From Candidatus Omnitrophota bacterium (lineage in GTDB: Bacteria > Omnitrophota > Gorgyraeia > Gorgyraeales > Gorgyraeaceae): a stretch of DNA of 9,957 nt. Of the stretch, positions 1-5,905 are shown piece by piece. The translations under genes were made by a program, and so were the position numbers. The stretch spans positions 1 through 9,957 of the forward strand of contig DNHS01000037.1 in assembly GCA_003485765.1 (NCBI GenBank). The letters run 5' to 3'. Within the stretch, counting starts at the first letter, position 1; each line of letters starts with the position of its first letter. The notes below the pieces were generated by a model, which saw only the letters and a program-made list of their open reading frames with translations, made no database searches and had not been told where the DNA came from.

Positions 1-499
1 GATTATGACTGATACAGGATCTTTTAGGTATTCTAACACGTCTTCAAAGACCCACAGGATAGCCGCAGAATTGATAGATATAGGCGTGAAGCCGTATGAG
101 ATGCATACTAAGATTTACGAAACAAGCAGTGTGCAGGATACAAATCTTCTCGGCGAATCGCTCCAGACAATGAAGCTTACAGAGGACGGAAAAATCGCGT
201 GGCTCTGGGTTACAAAAGAGATGTTAAAAAAGACAAAGGCGTCTCTGGAAGGCACAGAAGGTATCATAAACTTTGCCCGCTCGATAGACGGAGTAGAGAT
301 AGCGATTCTATTCAGGGAAACAGGCACTGAGGACAGGGTAAAGGTAAGTTTCCGCTCTAAAGGCAAGGTGGATGTAAATAAGCTTGCAGGGTTATTTGGC
401 GGCGGAGGCCATCCTACTGCAAGCGGCTGCACTGTATTCGGTAAAATCGAAGATGTGGAGAAAAAAGTCCTGGAAAAAGCAAAAGAAATGTTCAAATAA
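1..499 (+). CDS. nrnA: NrnA-type DHH/DHHA1 phosphoesterase (oligoribonuclease / pAp phosphatase), 5' end outside window
   Basis: Only the C-terminal ~165 residues are present. The reading frame is open to the left edge, so the ATG at position 5 is most likely an internal methionine. Seen: the segment DTGSFRYSNTSSKTHRIAAELI at the left edge matches the end of the DHH domain of NrnA-like proteins. The glycine-rich GGGGHPTASGC stretch at 398-430 is the DHHA1 substrate-binding motif. Family knowledge: NrnA degrades 2-5 nt RNA oligomers and dephosphorylates 3'-phosphoadenosine 5'-phosphate in the cytoplasm, using a Mn-dependent DHH centre; those N-terminal metal ligands lie outside the window. truB follows 26 bp downstream, the usual rbfA-nrnA-truB-ribF order, which supports the call. 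A broader DHH-family phosphodiesterase, such as a cyclic-dinucleotide one, cannot be excluded from this half alone, but the neighbourhood favours NrnA. Confidence 0.85.
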   Translation, partial: IMTDTGSFRYSNTSSKTHRIAAELIDIGVKPYEMHTKIYETSSVQDTNLLGESLQTMKLTEDGKIAWLWVTKEMLKKTKASLEGTEGIINFARSIDGVEIAILFRETGTEDRVKVSFRSKGKVDVNKLAGLFGGGGHPTASGCTVFGKIEDVEKKVLEKAKEMFK

Positions 500-525
500 T
501 AAACCGTGTAAATTCAAAGGTGACT

Positions 526-1209
526 ATGCATCTGGATGGAATTTTGATAGTCAATAAACCTTCAGGCATTACTTCCCACGACGTGGTAGATTTTATCAGG
601 CGGAAATTCAATATAAAACGCGTTGGCCATGCAGGCACCTTAGACCCAATGGCAACAGGAGTCCTTGTGATGCTTTTAGGAAAAGCTACGAAATTATCAA
701 ATACATTCACGAGCAATGACAAAGTTTATGTCGCAAAGGTCTTTTTCGGGAAAAAGACCGATACGCAGGATAGCCAAGGCAAAGTTATTGAAGAAACAAA
801 TATCGAGAGTCTGGATATAGAGGCTATAAAAAAAGCGCTTGATAATTTTAAAGGAGAGACAGAGCAGATTCCTCCAATGGTATCCGCAATAAAATATAAA
901 GGCAAAAAACTTTATCAGCTTGCAAGGTCTGGCAAGACAGTAGAAAGAGCCCCGCGCAAAATAAAAATCAGCGATATTGAAATACTTGATTTTAATTTTC
1001 CAGAAATGACCTTTAAGGTCAGATGTTCCAAAGGCACTTACGTGAGAACCTTATGCGAAGATATTGGTAAATCGCTGGGAGTTCCCAGTCACATGTCAAG
1101 CCTGGTAAGAAGCGCTTCAGGAGACTTTTTATTAAAAGATTCAAAGAGTCTGGATGATGTAAATGAAAAAGATATCATATCCTACAGCAGTTACGATAGG
1201 CATATTTGA
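526..1209 (+). CDS. truB: tRNA pseudouridine(55) synthase TruB, short form without PUA domain
   Basis: Makes pseudouridine at U55 in the T-loop of tRNAs. Seen: N-terminal DGILIVNKPSGITSHDVV, then GHAGTLDPMATGVL with the catalytic aspartate at residue 40, then the PPMVSAIKYKGKKLYQLAR substrate segment and KGTYVRTLCEDIG. The ATG at 526 is chosen because AAAGGTGA (516-523) lies just upstream as a Shine-Dalgarno and because the protein then begins MHLDGI, as TruB proteins usually do. A GTG at 520 would add two residues but has no ribosome site of its own. At 227 residues it is clearly shorter than the ~290-315 of the family. It ends shortly after the catalytic domain and has no C-terminal PUA RNA-binding domain. 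Its last 47 bp overlap ribF in another frame, implying translational coupling. Confidence 0.93.
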   Translation: MHLDGILIVNKPSGITSHDVVDFIRRKFNIKRVGHAGTLDPMATGVLVMLLGKATKLSNTFTSNDKVYVAKVFFGKKTDTQDSQGKVIEETNIESLDIEAIKKALDNFKGETEQIPPMVSAIKYKGKKLYQLARSGKTVERAPRKIKISDIEILDFNFPEMTFKVRCSKGTYVRTLCEDIGKSLGVPSHMSSLVRSASGDFLLKDSKSLDDVNEKDIISYSSYDRHI

Positions 1210-2023
1210 CGGCGTCCATAAAGGCCATCAGGTGATTTTGAAAAAGGTCTTAGAAGAGGCAAAAAGATCGCGCCTCAAAAGCGTAGTCATTACATTTAAT
1301 CCGCATCCTGTAAACGTCCTTAAATCTAGCGCCGAAATCCCGCTTTTAATGTCTCTGGAACATAGAGTTAGATTAATAAAAAAAATGGGTGTAGATTATT
1401 TTTTTGTCGAGAGGTTTACAAAAAGCTTTTCAAAGCTCAGCCCGGAAAATTTCATAAAAAATATCCTGATAGATAAATTGAATCTCAAAGTGCTTGTAAC
1501 AGGCGAGAATTTTTTATTCGGCTTCAAAGAAAAAGGCGATGTGAGGTTATTAAAAAGATTAAGTAAACTTTACAATTTTAAATTATACAGCATTCCGCCT
1601 CTAAAGATAGGAGGAGACTATGTCTCCAGCACAAGAATCAGAAAAGCGATTGAAAACGGGGAGCTGAAGCTCGCTTCAAAATTATTAGGCCGTCCAGTAA
1701 CAATTTTAGGCACTGTTGTAAAAGGTAAAAGGCTCGGCAGAAAAATAGGTTTTCCTACAGCGAATATTGACCCGCACCATGAAGCCATTCCTCCGAGCGG
1801 CGTTTATAGCGTTGATATAGCGCTGGATGGGAAACTCCATCGCGGCATATTAAATATAAGTACTCACAAGATAATAGAAGCGCATATATTTGATTTTAAT
1901 AAAGATATCTATGGCAGGGATATGGAAGTTATATTTAGACAAAAGATAAGAAATGAAAAAAAATTCAAATCCCTCAAAGCCCTCAAGCGCCAAATCCAAC
2001 AAGACATTCTACGCGCCCTCTAA
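1163..2023 (+). CDS. ribF: Bifunctional riboflavin kinase / FMN adenylyltransferase RibF
   Basis: Converts riboflavin to FMN and FMN to FAD. Seen: the nucleotidyltransferase motif GIFDGVHKGHQ near residues 13-23, VTGENFLFGFKEKGD in the middle, and the domain-ending STRIRKAIENGEL. The C-terminal riboflavin kinase domain has GKRLGRKIGFPTANI, whose PTAN holds Mg-ATP, and EAHIFDFNKDIYG, which keeps the expected catalytic Glu. Length 286 is slightly under the usual ~305-315. The N-terminus is short, only about ten residues before the adenylyltransferase motif. The start is constrained: an in-frame TAA lies directly before the ATG. The flavin-binding loop usually written NIGxRPT followed by several residues is compressed here to NISTHKII before EAHIFDF, an apparent deletion of about 6-8 residues. 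Translation probably depends on truB ribosomes. The TAA stop touches hairpin repeat copy 1. Confidence 0.93.
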   Translation: MKKISYPTAVTIGIFDGVHKGHQVILKKVLEEAKRSRLKSVVITFNPHPVNVLKSSAEIPLLMSLEHRVRLIKKMGVDYFFVERFTKSFSKLSPENFIKNILIDKLNLKVLVTGENFLFGFKEKGDVRLLKRLSKLYNFKLYSIPPLKIGGDYVSSTRIRKAIENGELKLASKLLGRPVTILGTVVKGKRLGRKIGFPTANIDPHHEAIPPSGVYSVDIALDGKLHRGILNISTHKIIEAHIFDFNKDIYGRDMEVIFRQKIRNEKKFKSLKALKRQIQQDILRAL

Positions 2024-2064
2024 ACAACTTTACACAAGTGACATTGTCGGTTGTGTAAAGTTGC
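2023..2064 (+). repeat. Intergenic hairpin repeat, copy 1 (ribF/mraZ gap)
   Basis: A perfect 13-bp inverted repeat, CAACTTTACACAA (2025-2037) and TTGTGTAAAGTTG (2051-2063), encloses a 13-nt centre (2038-2050) containing GACATTGTC. It starts on the last base of the ribF stop codon. The outer arm AACAACTTTACA is shared with copy 4 and TGTAAAGTTG with copy 3. The centre reads as the reverse complement of the GACAATGTC seen in copy 2. No run of T follows the right arm, so it is not a classical intrinsic terminator, although it could still mark or protect the 3' end of the upstream operon transcript. Confidence 0.85.
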
Positions 2065-2158
2065 TGTGTTATTGCATATGCGTCGCACTATATTTAGCGT
2101 CTATTAGTTATATAAAGCCCACTATGTAGTGTTTTCCCGAAAAAAATAAAATTTTCGC
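2065..2158. other. Non-coding spacer upstream of the mraZ promoter, with a 12-bp palindrome
   Basis: No gene is supported here. Visible structure: the palindrome CACTATGTAGTG (2120-2131), a second CACTAT (2086-2091), and an A/T-rich stretch 2139-2156 directly before the -35 box that could act as an UP element. CCACTATGT (2119-2127) is the exact reverse complement of ACATAGTGG (2194-2202) at the first operator repeat, so the promoter sits between two inverted copies of this 9-mer. Whether these are distal protein-binding sites is inference. Confidence 0.5.
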
Positions 2159-2187
2159 TTGACATAAAAACCCTATTAGGGTAAACT
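2159..2187 (+). promoter_or_regulatory. Sigma70-type promoter of mraZ and the dcw cluster
   Basis: A perfect -35 box TTGACA (2159-2164) is followed after 17 bp by TAAACT (2182-2187), a 4/6 match to TATAAT. Transcription would start near 2194, leaving a leader of about 37 nt before mraZ. The upstream 20 bp are A/T-rich. The spacer contains the 13-bp near-palindrome ACCCTATTAGGGT (2170-2182), which overlaps the first base of the -10 box and may be an operator. This is the only convincing promoter in the window. Confidence 0.75.
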
Positions 2188-2195
2188 TTGATTAC

Positions 2196-2225
2196 ATAGT
2201 GGCGCAAAGTGGAGTAAAGTGGAGT
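2196..2225 (+). promoter_or_regulatory. Putative MraZ operator: three tandem 10-bp repeats overlapping the mraZ Shine-Dalgarno
   Basis: Three contiguous 10-mers, ATAGTGGCGC (2196-2205), AAAGTGGAGT (2206-2215) and AAAGTGGAGT (2216-2225), lie between the predicted transcription start and the mraZ ATG. Known: MraZ binds multiple short direct repeats with a ~10-bp period upstream of its own gene (TGGG-type in E. coli, AAAGTG-type in mycoplasmas), so autoregulation is expected. The GGAG of the third repeat (2221-2224) is 6 nt from the ATG and is also the ribosome binding site, so operator and Shine-Dalgarno share bases. Confidence 0.85.
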
Positions 2226-2230
2226 AACAT

Positions 2231-2668
2231 ATGTTTTACGGAGAATTCAAGCATACGCTGGACAGAAAACAACGCATTATTATTCCTGCTAAATTCAGGG
2301 AAGCGCTCAAGGAGCATTATGTCGAGCGCTTTTTTATTACCCGCGGCTTGGATAAATGCCTTTTTATGTTTGCTGAGGATGAATGGAAGGTCCAGGAGCA
2401 GAAATTTAAATCAATGTCATTTACGAAACGAGAATCCAGAAAATTCAATAGGCTTTATTTTTCAGGCGCCTCGGAAATGGTTCCTGATAAACAGGGCAGG
2501 ATACTTATTCCGTCGTACTTGAAAGATTACGCAGAAATAAAAAAGGAGGTGTATATTATCGGCGTATCAAACCGTATCGAAATATGGAGCCATGAACTTT
2601 GGGAAGAATATTATTCCAAGTCCAAAGATACATTCGAAGATGTAGCCGAGAAACTAATTGAGGAATAG
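2231..2668 (+). CDS. mraZ: Transcriptional regulator MraZ
   Basis: DNA-binding regulator of the dcw cluster, built from two SpoVT/AbrB-like half-domains that assemble into a ring-shaped oligomer. Seen: the first half-domain GEFKHTLDRKQRIIIPAKFREAL (residues ~4-26) and the second FSGASEMVPDKQGRILIPSYLKDYA (~77-101), each with the DxKxR(I)xIP signature. Length 145 is typical (~140-150). The start MFYGEF matches the family and has GGAG 6 nt upstream. It is first in the cluster and preceded by the tandem repeats expected for MraZ binding, so it probably regulates its own promoter and the genes downstream. The ORF ends with TAG 13 bp before the next small gene. Confidence 0.96.
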   Translation: MFYGEFKHTLDRKQRIIIPAKFREALKEHYVERFFITRGLDKCLFMFAEDEWKVQEQKFKSMSFTKRESRKFNRLYFSGASEMVPDKQGRILIPSYLKDYAEIKKEVYIIGVSNRIEIWSHELWEEYYSKSKDTFEDVAEKLIEE

Positions 2669-2670
2669 TA

Positions 2671-2678
2671 AAGGAGGT
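2671..2678 (+). promoter_or_regulatory. Strong Shine-Dalgarno deciding the start of the 61-codon gene
   Basis: AAGGAGGT is a near-perfect anti-16S match, 3 nt before the ATG at 2682. It marks that ATG, rather than the TTG at 2658 inside the end of mraZ, as the true start, and it is good evidence that this small frame is translated. Confidence 0.85.
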
Positions 2679-2681
2679 TTT

Positions 2682-2867
2682 ATGTTACGCAATCATAATT
2701 CTAAAGTAATTGTAAAATGTAAAGCTTGTGAAACAAATTTTTTTGATATCCCTGTTGAGTGCATACGCAGGACCCGGTCTTTAAATATTGACCCAAGGCG
2801 CCTTGCGGCTAGCGAGGAGATTTATAAGATACTGAAAAGCAATAATGGAAAAAAGCTATTCGCATAA
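2682..2867 (+). CDS. Small basic protein of unknown function between mraZ and rsmH (61 aa)
   Basis: I do not recognise this protein. Seen: 61 residues from an ATG with an excellent ribosome binding site. It has no signal peptide or membrane segment. It has a CxxC pair (C13, C16: VKCKACETNF) plus a third cysteine C27, an arginine-rich middle (IRRTRSLNIDPRR), then a likely amphipathic helix (LAASEEIYKILKS). The cysteines could bind metal, but a complete four-ligand zinc site is not evident unless H5 or another chain contributes. The last 23 bp overlap the start of rsmH in another frame, so translation of rsmH is probably coupled to it. Its place in the operon suggests expression with division genes, and a role in nucleic-acid binding or regulation would be a guess. 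A conserved lineage-specific dcw gene is the simplest view. Confidence 0.75.
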   Translation: MLRNHNSKVIVKCKACETNFFDIPVECIRRTRSLNIDPRRLAASEEIYKILKSNNGKKLFA

Positions 2868-3741
2868 TCCGGTATTGATCAAAGAGGTAATCAGTTTTTT
2901 AAATCCTGCGCCGGGCCAGATAATAGTGGACGCCACGATAGGCGGCGCAGGGCATAGCGAGCAAATCCTTCATAGAATCACACCTGGCGGCATGCTGATA
3001 GGGATTGATAGGGATGAAGAAACATTGAGACTGGCATCTGAAAGGCTGAGGCCTTTCGAGGGGTCATTCAAATTGATAAACAAAAATTTTAAGTATCTAA
3101 AAGAAATACTTAAAGACATAGGAGTCAGAAAAGCCAATGGAATTATATTTGATTTGGGCATATCTAGTATCCAAATGGAGGCATGGCAAAGAGGATTCAG
3201 CATAAAAAATGATGGTCCTTTAGATATGCGCATGGACCGCAGTCAGCGCCTTACTGCAAAGGACCTGGTGAATGGTCTGAGCGAAAGGGAGCTCTCTATT
3301 ATTATAAAAGACTTAGGAGAAGAGAGATTTCATGGAAGAATAGCCAGGCGTATTGTTGAAGAGAGAAGGAAAAAAGAAATTTCTACAACAGCTGAGTTAA
3401 CTGAAGTAATTTTACGCAGTCTTCCTTATAGCCATAATAAATACAAGATTCATCCTGCTACCAGGACGTTCCAAGCCCTTCGCATAAAGGTTAACGACGA
3501 ATTAAACTCAATAAGCGAGGCCTTGAGGGAATTACCAGAGGCCCTTGAAAAAGGCGCCAGGGCTTGCGTTATATCATTTCATTCTTTAGAAGATAGAATC
3601 GCAAAGCATACTTTCAAAAAGTTTAAAGCCGAAGGCCTTTTTAATATTCTTACCAAAAAACCTATTGTGACGGATGAAAACGAAGTGATGGCAAATCCGC
3701 GTTCCAGAAGCGCCAAGCTTCGAGTCGGAGAGAGGTTGTAA
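2845..3741 (+). CDS. rsmH: 16S rRNA (cytosine(1402)-N(4))-methyltransferase RsmH (MraW)
   Basis: SAM-dependent enzyme that N4-methylates C1402 in the P-site of 16S rRNA. Seen: N-terminal SHNPVLIKEVISFL, the SAM-binding VDATIGGAGHSEQIL (residues ~28-42) and IGIDRDEET (~52-60), then FDLGISSIQ and GFSIKNDGPLDMRMD, HPATRTFQALRIKVNDEL, ISFHSLEDRIAKHTF and the C-terminal NPRSRSAKLRVGER. Every family block is present and the length of 298 is normal (~300-315). The ATG at 2845 has no clear Shine-Dalgarno and lies inside the end of the preceding small gene, so initiation probably relies on coupling. The protein N-terminus aligns well with the family from this ATG. ftsL starts 3 bp after the stop. Confidence 0.97.
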   Translation: MEKSYSHNPVLIKEVISFLNPAPGQIIVDATIGGAGHSEQILHRITPGGMLIGIDRDEETLRLASERLRPFEGSFKLINKNFKYLKEILKDIGVRKANGIIFDLGISSIQMEAWQRGFSIKNDGPLDMRMDRSQRLTAKDLVNGLSERELSIIIKDLGEERFHGRIARRIVEERRKKEISTTAELTEVILRSLPYSHNKYKIHPATRTFQALRIKVNDELNSISEALRELPEALEKGARACVISFHSLEDRIAKHTFKKFKAEGLFNILTKKPIVTDENEVMANPRSRSAKLRVGERL

Positions 3742-3744
3742 AAA

Positions 3745-4107
3745 ATGGATAAAAACCCTAACAATTACTGCCCTAAAGTTCTCGCAACTATCTTGATGGT
3801 GACTTTTGTAGCAGTTATGTATGTGAATCAACAGGCCTTGATATATCAAATGGGCCTGAAAGTAAAACAAAATAATGATGTGTATACAAAGTTGGTTGAC
3901 CACAACAAAATTCTAGTATATAATGTTTTAAATTTGAGGTCACCTGTTGCTCTTGAGAGAAGACTCTTAGCCAAGGAAGTAGAGTTATCCATGCCTTCCA
4001 AATGGCAGGTGGTAAAGATTGATCATTCCCCCAAAAAGCTTGTTTTAAATTATAAAAATTTAGCAAAAAAAGACCCTTTAGCCAATATGTTCGTGAGCGG
4101 CCGATAA
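3745..4107 (+). CDS. ftsL: FtsL-like cell division protein
   Basis: Small bitopic membrane protein placed exactly where ftsL lies in dcw clusters, between rsmH and ftsI. Seen: 120 residues, a short cytoplasmic N-terminus (about 10 residues), one hydrophobic segment (VLATILMVTFVAVMYV, ~12-27), then a polar stretch compatible with a short coiled coil. The segment NLRSPVALERRLLAKEVELSMPSKWQVV resembles the C-terminal part of FtsL/FtsB-type proteins. Family knowledge: FtsL joins FtsB and FtsQ and activates FtsW-FtsI at the septum. FtsL sequences diverge strongly, so the symbol rests on topology and gene position more than on motifs. GAGAGAGG upstream is a plausible ribosome site, partly within the end of rsmH. 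Confidence 0.7.
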   Translation: MDKNPNNYCPKVLATILMVTFVAVMYVNQQALIYQMGLKVKQNNDVYTKLVDHNKILVYNVLNLRSPVALERRLLAKEVELSMPSKWQVVKIDHSPKKLVLNYKNLAKKDPLANMFVSGR

Positions 4108-4123
4108 AAAATAGGTAAGAATT

Positions 4124-5842
4124 GTGTACAAAGGAACTCCTTCTCGCATAAGGAAAGTTCTATATACTTTAATCATAGCGTTCGCGCTCCTATGTGTCAG
4201 GCTCGTCTTCGTCCAGTTAGGCGCAGCAAAATCCCTGTCAAATATTGCTTCAAATCAATATAGGCTTGTAGTGCCGCTTCTCCCTAAGCGCGGCGTAATT
4301 TACGACCGTAACCTGAAAGAACTTGCTATAAACATAAATCTGATTTCAATATTTGCCGAACCTTTCAAGATGAAAGATAAAGGCATAGCCAGCCAGAAAC
4401 TTGCGTCTGTTCTTGGTTTAAGCCGAGATGAAATATATAAGAAGCTTAACCAGGAAAAAGGTTTTGTGTGGTTGGGCCGCAAAGTTTCCCCTGATACTGC
4501 CAGAATTGTCCGGGCCCTTAATATTAAAGGTATAGATTTTATCAAAGAGCCCCAGAGGGCTTATCCTAATGGTGTAATCGCAAGCCATATCCTTGGTTTT
4601 ACAGACATGGATAATAATGGCCTTGAAGGCCTGGAACTGAAATTCGATAAATATTTAAAAGGCGTTACGGGCTATAGATATACGATAAGAGATGCCAAAC
4701 AGCGCGAAGTCCCTGGGTATGAATATAAGGAAATACAGCCGATTGACGGCGACAATCTCGTGCTCACCATAGACAGTTTAATCCAGTCATTTGCAGAACG
4801 CGAACTGGAAAATGGTTTTAAAAAATATCACGCCAAGGGCGCGTGTATCATTGTAATGGACCCTTTCACAGGAAATGTCCTTGCGCTTAGCAATAGGCCT
4901 AATTTTGACCCAAATAATGCAAAGGCCGCGCCTCCTGACTTTAGAAGAAATAGAGCTATATGCGATTTTTTTGAGCCTGGTTCAAGTTTTAAAATAGTAC
5001 CAGCCTCTAGCCTCCTGGAGGAAAAGGTAGTGAAGCCCAGCGACAAGTTTTTCTGCGAGAATGGCGAGTATAGATGGTACGGCCATACATATCACGACCA
5101 TAAGCCTCATGGCTGGCTTGAATTTAGAGATGTGATCAAATATTCTTCGAATATTGGCACAATGAAAGCAGCCCAGCGGCTCGGGAAAGACAGACTGTAT
5201 AAATATATAAAGAAGTTTGGATTTGGAGAAAAGACAGGCATCGAGCTTCCAGGTGAAGTAAATGGTATTACTACTCACCCTAATACCTGGTCAAAACTTT
5301 CTCTTTGCAGTATTTCAATGGGCCAGGAAGTGACTGTAACAGCTCTTCAGCTTGCCTGCGCAATGTCAGCCCTTGCAAACGGCGGCAATCTCGTAAAGCC
5401 CAGGATTGTTGATATGATACAGGACTCTACAGGCAATGTTATACAGAAATTTGAGCTAAAGAAACCCCAGAGGGTGATTTCAGAAGAAACTGCCAGAGAA
5501 ATGAGAACTATATTAAGAAGCGTTGTCGATAGCGGCACAGCAGAGCTTGCAGAGGTTGAAGGATATTTTCCTGCAGGCAAAACAGGCACAGCCCAGAAAG
5601 TAGAGCCTAACGGCGTTTATTCGCACAGCAAATTTACAGCCTCATTTATAGGCTTTGTGCCATCTGATAATCCAAAGTTTGTTATAGTTGTAATAATGGA
5701 CGAGCCGAGGCCGTTTTACTATGGAGGAGTAGTTTGTACGCCTGTATTTAAAAAAGTAGCCGCAGAGCTTATGAGCTACTACAAAATCTGGCCAAAAGAA
5801 AAAGAAGTGGCAGAAAAAAAGAAGAAAAAGCCAGTAAGTTGA
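4124..5842 (+). CDS. ftsI: Septal peptidoglycan transpeptidase FtsI / class B penicillin-binding protein (PBP3)
   Basis: Cross-links peptidoglycan at the division septum, in the periplasm and anchored in the inner membrane. Seen: one N-terminal membrane segment (residues ~12-32), RGVIYDRNLKELA at the start of the non-catalytic pedestal domain, and LGFTDMDNNGLEGLE. The transpeptidase domain has the active-site serine motif S287-S-F-K290 in EPGSSFK, S341-S-N343, and K486-T-G-T489. Length 572 is typical, and no PASTA domain follows. The C-terminus is a lysine-rich tail (EKKKKKPVS). The GTG at 4124 is used because no ATG occurs until far past the membrane segment; its ribosome site is weak (AGGTAAG), which may lower its expression. 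The stop codon TGA lies inside hairpin repeat copy 2. Spo-type class B paralogues are possible but position in the cluster favours FtsI. Confidence 0.95.
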   Translation: MYKGTPSRIRKVLYTLIIAFALLCVRLVFVQLGAAKSLSNIASNQYRLVVPLLPKRGVIYDRNLKELAININLISIFAEPFKMKDKGIASQKLASVLGLSRDEIYKKLNQEKGFVWLGRKVSPDTARIVRALNIKGIDFIKEPQRAYPNGVIASHILGFTDMDNNGLEGLELKFDKYLKGVTGYRYTIRDAKQREVPGYEYKEIQPIDGDNLVLTIDSLIQSFAERELENGFKKYHAKGACIIVMDPFTGNVLALSNRPNFDPNNAKAAPPDFRRNRAICDFFEPGSSFKIVPASSLLEEKVVKPSDKFFCENGEYRWYGHTYHDHKPHGWLEFRDVIKYSSNIGTMKAAQRLGKDRLYKYIKKFGFGEKTGIELPGEVNGITTHPNTWSKLSLCSISMGQEVTVTALQLACAMSALANGGNLVKPRIVDMIQDSTGNVIQKFELKKPQRVISEETAREMRTILRSVVDSGTAELAEVEGYFPAGKTGTAQKVEPNGVYSHSKFTASFIGFVPSDNPKFVIVVIMDEPRPFYYGGVVCTPVFKKVAAELMSYYKIWPKEKEVAEKKKKKPVS

Positions 5843-5872
5843 CACTTTTGACAATGTCAGAAGTGTCAACTT
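5836..5872 (+). repeat. Intergenic hairpin repeat, copy 2 (ftsI/murE gap)
   Basis: A perfect 12-bp inverted repeat, AAGTTGACACTT (5836-5847) and AAGTGTCAACTT (5861-5872), flanks a 13-nt centre holding GACAATGTC. The ftsI stop TGA (5840-5842) is part of the left arm. Relative to the other copies the arms differ at several positions, with matching changes on both sides, so pairing is kept. No T-run follows, and murE begins 33 bp downstream in what looks like the same transcript. Confidence 0.85.
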
Positions 5873-5905
5873 TGTAACATTGGAGAAGATGGACAGGGAG
5901 CGCTA

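Noticed and set aside
2025..2063. Hairpin copy 1 as a rho-independent terminator of the nrnA-truB-ribF operon
   Set aside because: The stem is A/T-rich and is followed by CTGTGTTATTG rather than a T-run, and sister copies sit inside the dcw transcript where termination would be harmful. Attenuation or 3' end protection remains possible.
2072..2116. Second promoter upstream (TTGCAT with TATATT or TATAAA)
   Set aside because: Spacing between candidate boxes is 11 bp or the -35 is unrecognisable. The boxes at 2159-2187 are far better.
2199..2522. 107-codon open frame overlapping mraZ
   Set aside because: It is a different frame of the well-supported mraZ gene, starts inside the operator repeats, and its product resembles no known family.
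2658..2681. TTG start giving a 69-codon version of the small gene
   Set aside because: It lies within the last codons of mraZ without a ribosome site, whereas the ATG at 2682 has AAGGAGGT directly upstream.
3586..3903. Minus-strand open frames opposite rsmH, ftsI, murE and murF
   Set aside because: They mirror strongly conserved plus-strand genes, lack ribosome sites that I can see and have low-complexity, non-family-like products.
5011..5021. CCTCCTGGAGG palindrome inside ftsI with an internal Shine-Dalgarno-like GGAGG
   Set aside because: It encodes the ordinary segment after the active-site serine (SSLLEE). No start codon at suitable spacing leads to a separate gene.
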